Assembly (NCBI RefSeq): GCF_000327385.1
Contig: NW_008710662.1
Span: 3,233,731 to 3,297,730, forward strand
Direction: 5' to 3'
Length of the DNA: 64,000 bases
From: Lottia gigantea
Taxonomy: Eukaryota > Mollusca > Gastropoda > Lottiidae
In this document: positions 61,190-64,000 of the stretch, one piece after another
Numbering within the stretch: the first letter of the stretch is position 1
How the letters are laid out: each line of letters starts with the position of its first letter
Notes under the pieces: model-generated
Databases searched by the model: none
What the model was told of the DNA's origin: nothing
Seen by the model: only the letters and a program-made list of their open reading frames with translations
Position numbers and translations under genes: made by a program

Positions 61190-61330
61190 TTAAATTTTGA
61201 ACTGCACTACGATGCACTAATAATTAGAATATTTGATGCCATACAGATTTAAGTGTTAACGATACTGTAATATAGAACCGGAAAATACAATGTATAAATT
61301 GATTTTTCTACGTCCGGTTTTCGATTTATT
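61190..61330 (+). repeat. Interspersed repeat S, copy 2
   Basis: Direct repeat of the 59690 sequence about 1.5 kb away: AAATTTTGAACTGCACTACG, ATGCACTAATAATTAGAATA, TTTGATGCCATACAGATTTA. The flanks carry two ACATCCGGTTT/ACGTCCGGTTT words. Confidence 0.65.
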
Positions 61331-61334
61331 AACT

Positions 61335-62305
61335 TTATTTTCTCATACTCAGAAACTTATCGCTGTATAAAGATCAGCTTAGTACAAAGGTGTCCATAAT
61401 ACAACATAAATCAACCTCCTTAATAAATTAATACCCACCTTGTGCAATGTACTGCTCGCAAAGAACTGGTCTGGAAACGATGCAGATCAGCAAGCCTAAT
61501 TTCGTTACAATGCTCCTTACCGTATCCGGCATGATCTGCTGGTTAAGAAGTTAAGACTACAATTCTTGTTAGAAAAATAACTAGATTAAAGTGCATTATG
61601 GTTTTAAATCGTGTCCTTTTATCTTCAATGATTCTTATTCAGTTTACATGTCACGATATCTACAAACCTTGATTTCTCTGTAAATACAGGGGTTATTTAG
61701 AAGTTATTCCATGATCACGCAAATCAGTTTAATATTACTTCTAAAATAGAAAACTTGGTTAGGATACAAGTCGACCATTGTCAACGCGGAAATATATCCG
61801 ATGGTACAACACATTGACATGATTCTCCAATGTGTTTTTATCCTAAAAATAGCATATATGGCAATGATTCGTAATACATAGAAATGATTTGTCAGCACTA
61901 CCCTATACATAGCCGACCGATAATTTGAAGGGTGGGGGATATGCCCAAAAAAAACTTTTATTCTTAATTTGGCCTTTCCGGAATATAAACTTTACCTCAC
62001 TTATATGGTTTGGAAACAAACCTGGTTAATGACAACTTTCGCACTTTTGAGGATCTGTTAGTGCTTATCATGTAATTCGGTTATAGTGGTTGTGGTGTTA
62101 GTCTTGTGCACTTAGTAAAGAATGATATGGAGCAAAACAACTGATTTCAATTAGCAGAGTTAACTCCTTTGTTATAGATATACACGTTTTGAATTGAACG
62201 TTAGGTCATATTCCTTATTCACGAGTCGATTATAACATACATAACAACATGTGGTAGGAGAAATGAATTTTTAATTGACATATAACTTGATTGGTACCAT
62301 CTGGG
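61335..62305. other. No gene recognised
   Basis: AT-rich. An open frame at 61704-61910 (minus) is hydrophobic and without splice support. Confidence 0.45.
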
Positions 62306-62309
62306 AACA

Positions 62310-62940
62310 AGCAGCAGTAGAAGAAGAAGACGTGAACAACGTGAGGGATCCCATCAGAAGGCATCGGACCGAGGAGCATCATACATGCATTCTGGTAGAC
62401 CGCAGCCCGAAGCTAAGTGCACTTTGAAGTAGCCGATTCATCGCTCAAATCCATGAGGAAACTTAGCACAGCCCAATAAAATTTGGATGCTGAGACAAAA
62501 ACCGCCAATTCCTGCCTGGTTCGACCTGTATCCATACACCTGTCAAGGTAATTCGTGTCAGATCGTAGCAGAACTCAACATATCGTCCTGCTCCACACAT
62601 AGGGACGCACTTTATTGAAACGTAACGAAAAGGCTTTCGTTCACCTTAGCTTGCCGCGAGAACTGTGACAAAACATAAAACAACATGACAAAACTGGTAC
62701 GGAACTTCAGATTCCGGGAATAGATTCTCGTCCCACGACGGACCACTTCCAAGTTTTGTAACGACCTATTACGTGTTGTCACGTTTTGTAGCGTTTACTC
62801 AGTTTTACTGCAGCCTTACACGTTTCCCATCTGCATCGTGACAATTACGGTTTGTCAAACTTGCCTATCTCGTCCCCATCGTTGTCTAACGTTCACCCCG
62901 CTTTCCCCGAACCGTGATTACCATTGGCAAATATGGGGAT
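62310..62940. other. CpG- and GC-rich island of unknown nature
   Basis: About 630 bp stand out from the AT-rich background, with some 40 CpGs by eye (words such as CTCGTCCCACGACGG, AACGTAACGAAAAGGC, CCGCTTTCCCCGAACCG). TTTTGTAACG and TTTTGTAGCG recur close together near 62755-62790. No frame longer than about 60 codons, no domain and no terminal repeats were recognised on either strand. It could be a promoter island, a 5' exon of a gene to the right, or an insertion from elsewhere. Confidence 0.4.
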
Positions 62941-62944
62941 TCTA

Positions 62945-64000
62945 ATAATCTTCTTCTATCACTTTTTGAATGCAAATTAAGACATCTGCTTTCGGAACTA
63001 AACAAATTCGGCTTTCTTCGTTAGTTCTAAGATTCTTAAGATTTTTAACCAGGAAGCGTGGTTATTGTATTCAATGTCACCTTAAATGTGATTATAGAAG
63101 GCGGACAACACTCAATGAAGGTTATATATGATTGTTTCTAATACAATATTTATGAGAACATAATATTATGATTTACTGACCTATAAAACAAGAGAACTGT
63201 AAATACAATATAGTGATAGAAAATAAAGTAATCTATTGAATTAGCTAGTGATAACTAAATTCTCTCATCTAGCCATGCTTTATAGTCCATAAACACCATC
63301 CAACATTAACAGTAGACGAGAAAAGAGGCTCAGCCTCAAGTTATAGACAATATTCATTAGCGTCAAGTAAGCGTTCCTACTTAAAGACAACATGAAATTA
63401 CATGGACCAGCATAGGATGCAATGAAGCAATTATAAGAGATGGGAAGAAAAATATTAGCTATAGATGATCGTGAGAACGTAAAATTACAGATAACTGGAT
63501 GAGTTTGTTAGATGAAGTATGGGACTTGTCATAAATATCTTATTTCATCAAAACAAGTGATTGAAAATGAAAATAAAGCCATATTAGTCAGTATTAATTA
63601 AGAAGACTGTCAAGGACTGCACGAGCTGCGTGATCTATAGCTTGATTGAAAATTATAAGAGGTGAACAAAGAGTGTAAATAAACTCTTACAATGTCACAA
63701 TGATAAAAATAAATTGTTCAAATTGTTAAGCGATGTAAACAGACCTGACAGCCAACCATAAAGATAGCCAAGTTTCGAGCATTAGAAAATTGGAAGGTGA
63801 ACAGATGATTTTATGAAAGTTTATCGATTACCGAGGTTACTACAACATACGAATGGGCATCCAATGTTTAAGATGTCATAAGTAAATCGTCAAGAATCGA
63901 TATTTGGCAATAATAGAATAATTTTTCCTTATTTGCACTAGCTCGTCCATCCAAAAGTTCATGTGAGCGCGTATTATCGTAATTTGCTATTCGTACTTTG
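62945..64000. other. No gene recognised
   Basis: AT-rich with stops in all frames; nothing seen. Confidence 0.45.

Overview
Eukaryotic window, AT-rich (roughly two thirds A+T), with sparse short exons in long stretches of intronic or intergenic DNA and many small mobile-element relics. I infer an invertebrate, most likely a mollusc and probably a bivalve. The basis is an allatostatin-A/buccalin-type receptor, tRNA-headed SINEs with a central domain that looks like the conserved Nin-type domain, and 'pearl'/Helentron-like elements with about 150-160 bp internal tandem units of the kind familiar from oysters and scallops. No species can be named from sequence alone.

Only one complete protein gene is certain: an intronless-CDS rhodopsin-family GPCR on the minus strand (46558-47655), with a probable 5'UTR splice acceptor just upstream. 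Other coding evidence is exon-sized. It comprises a Thr/Ser/Pro-rich mucin-like terminal exon at the left edge (3-203, minus) with possible exons of the same strand at 257-391, 1030-1246 and 1951-2081; a small two-exon candidate starting at 43053 (plus); single exons with strong splice signals at 50019 (plus) and 57694-57909 (minus); and weaker candidates at 33499 (plus) and 24600 (plus).

Mobile elements and repeats by region: 2.6-3.3 kb holds a foldback MITE and a 36-bp hairpin minisatellite. 5.3-6.4, 10.2-11.05, 37.6-38.3 and 41.0-41.4 kb hold a family with shared ends and tandem cores. 18.7-20.65 kb is a 2-kb tandem array (30/33-bp units, then about 21-bp units). 28.65-29.33 kb is a PIF/Harbinger remnant keeping pieces of both its proteins. 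33.8-36.4 kb is a CACTA-like element with subterminal repeats. 40.57-40.88 kb is a Tc1-like transposase relic. 42.47-42.67 kb is a hAT MITE. 44.5-45.06 kb is a second 30-bp minisatellite. SINE copies lie at 6.8, 16.3, 28.1, 58.3 and 60.4 kb.

No LTR or retrovirus-like element, rRNA, functional tRNA or CRISPR array was recognised. The genes do not form a pathway that I can see. The GPCR would act alone at the plasma membrane as a neuropeptide receptor.
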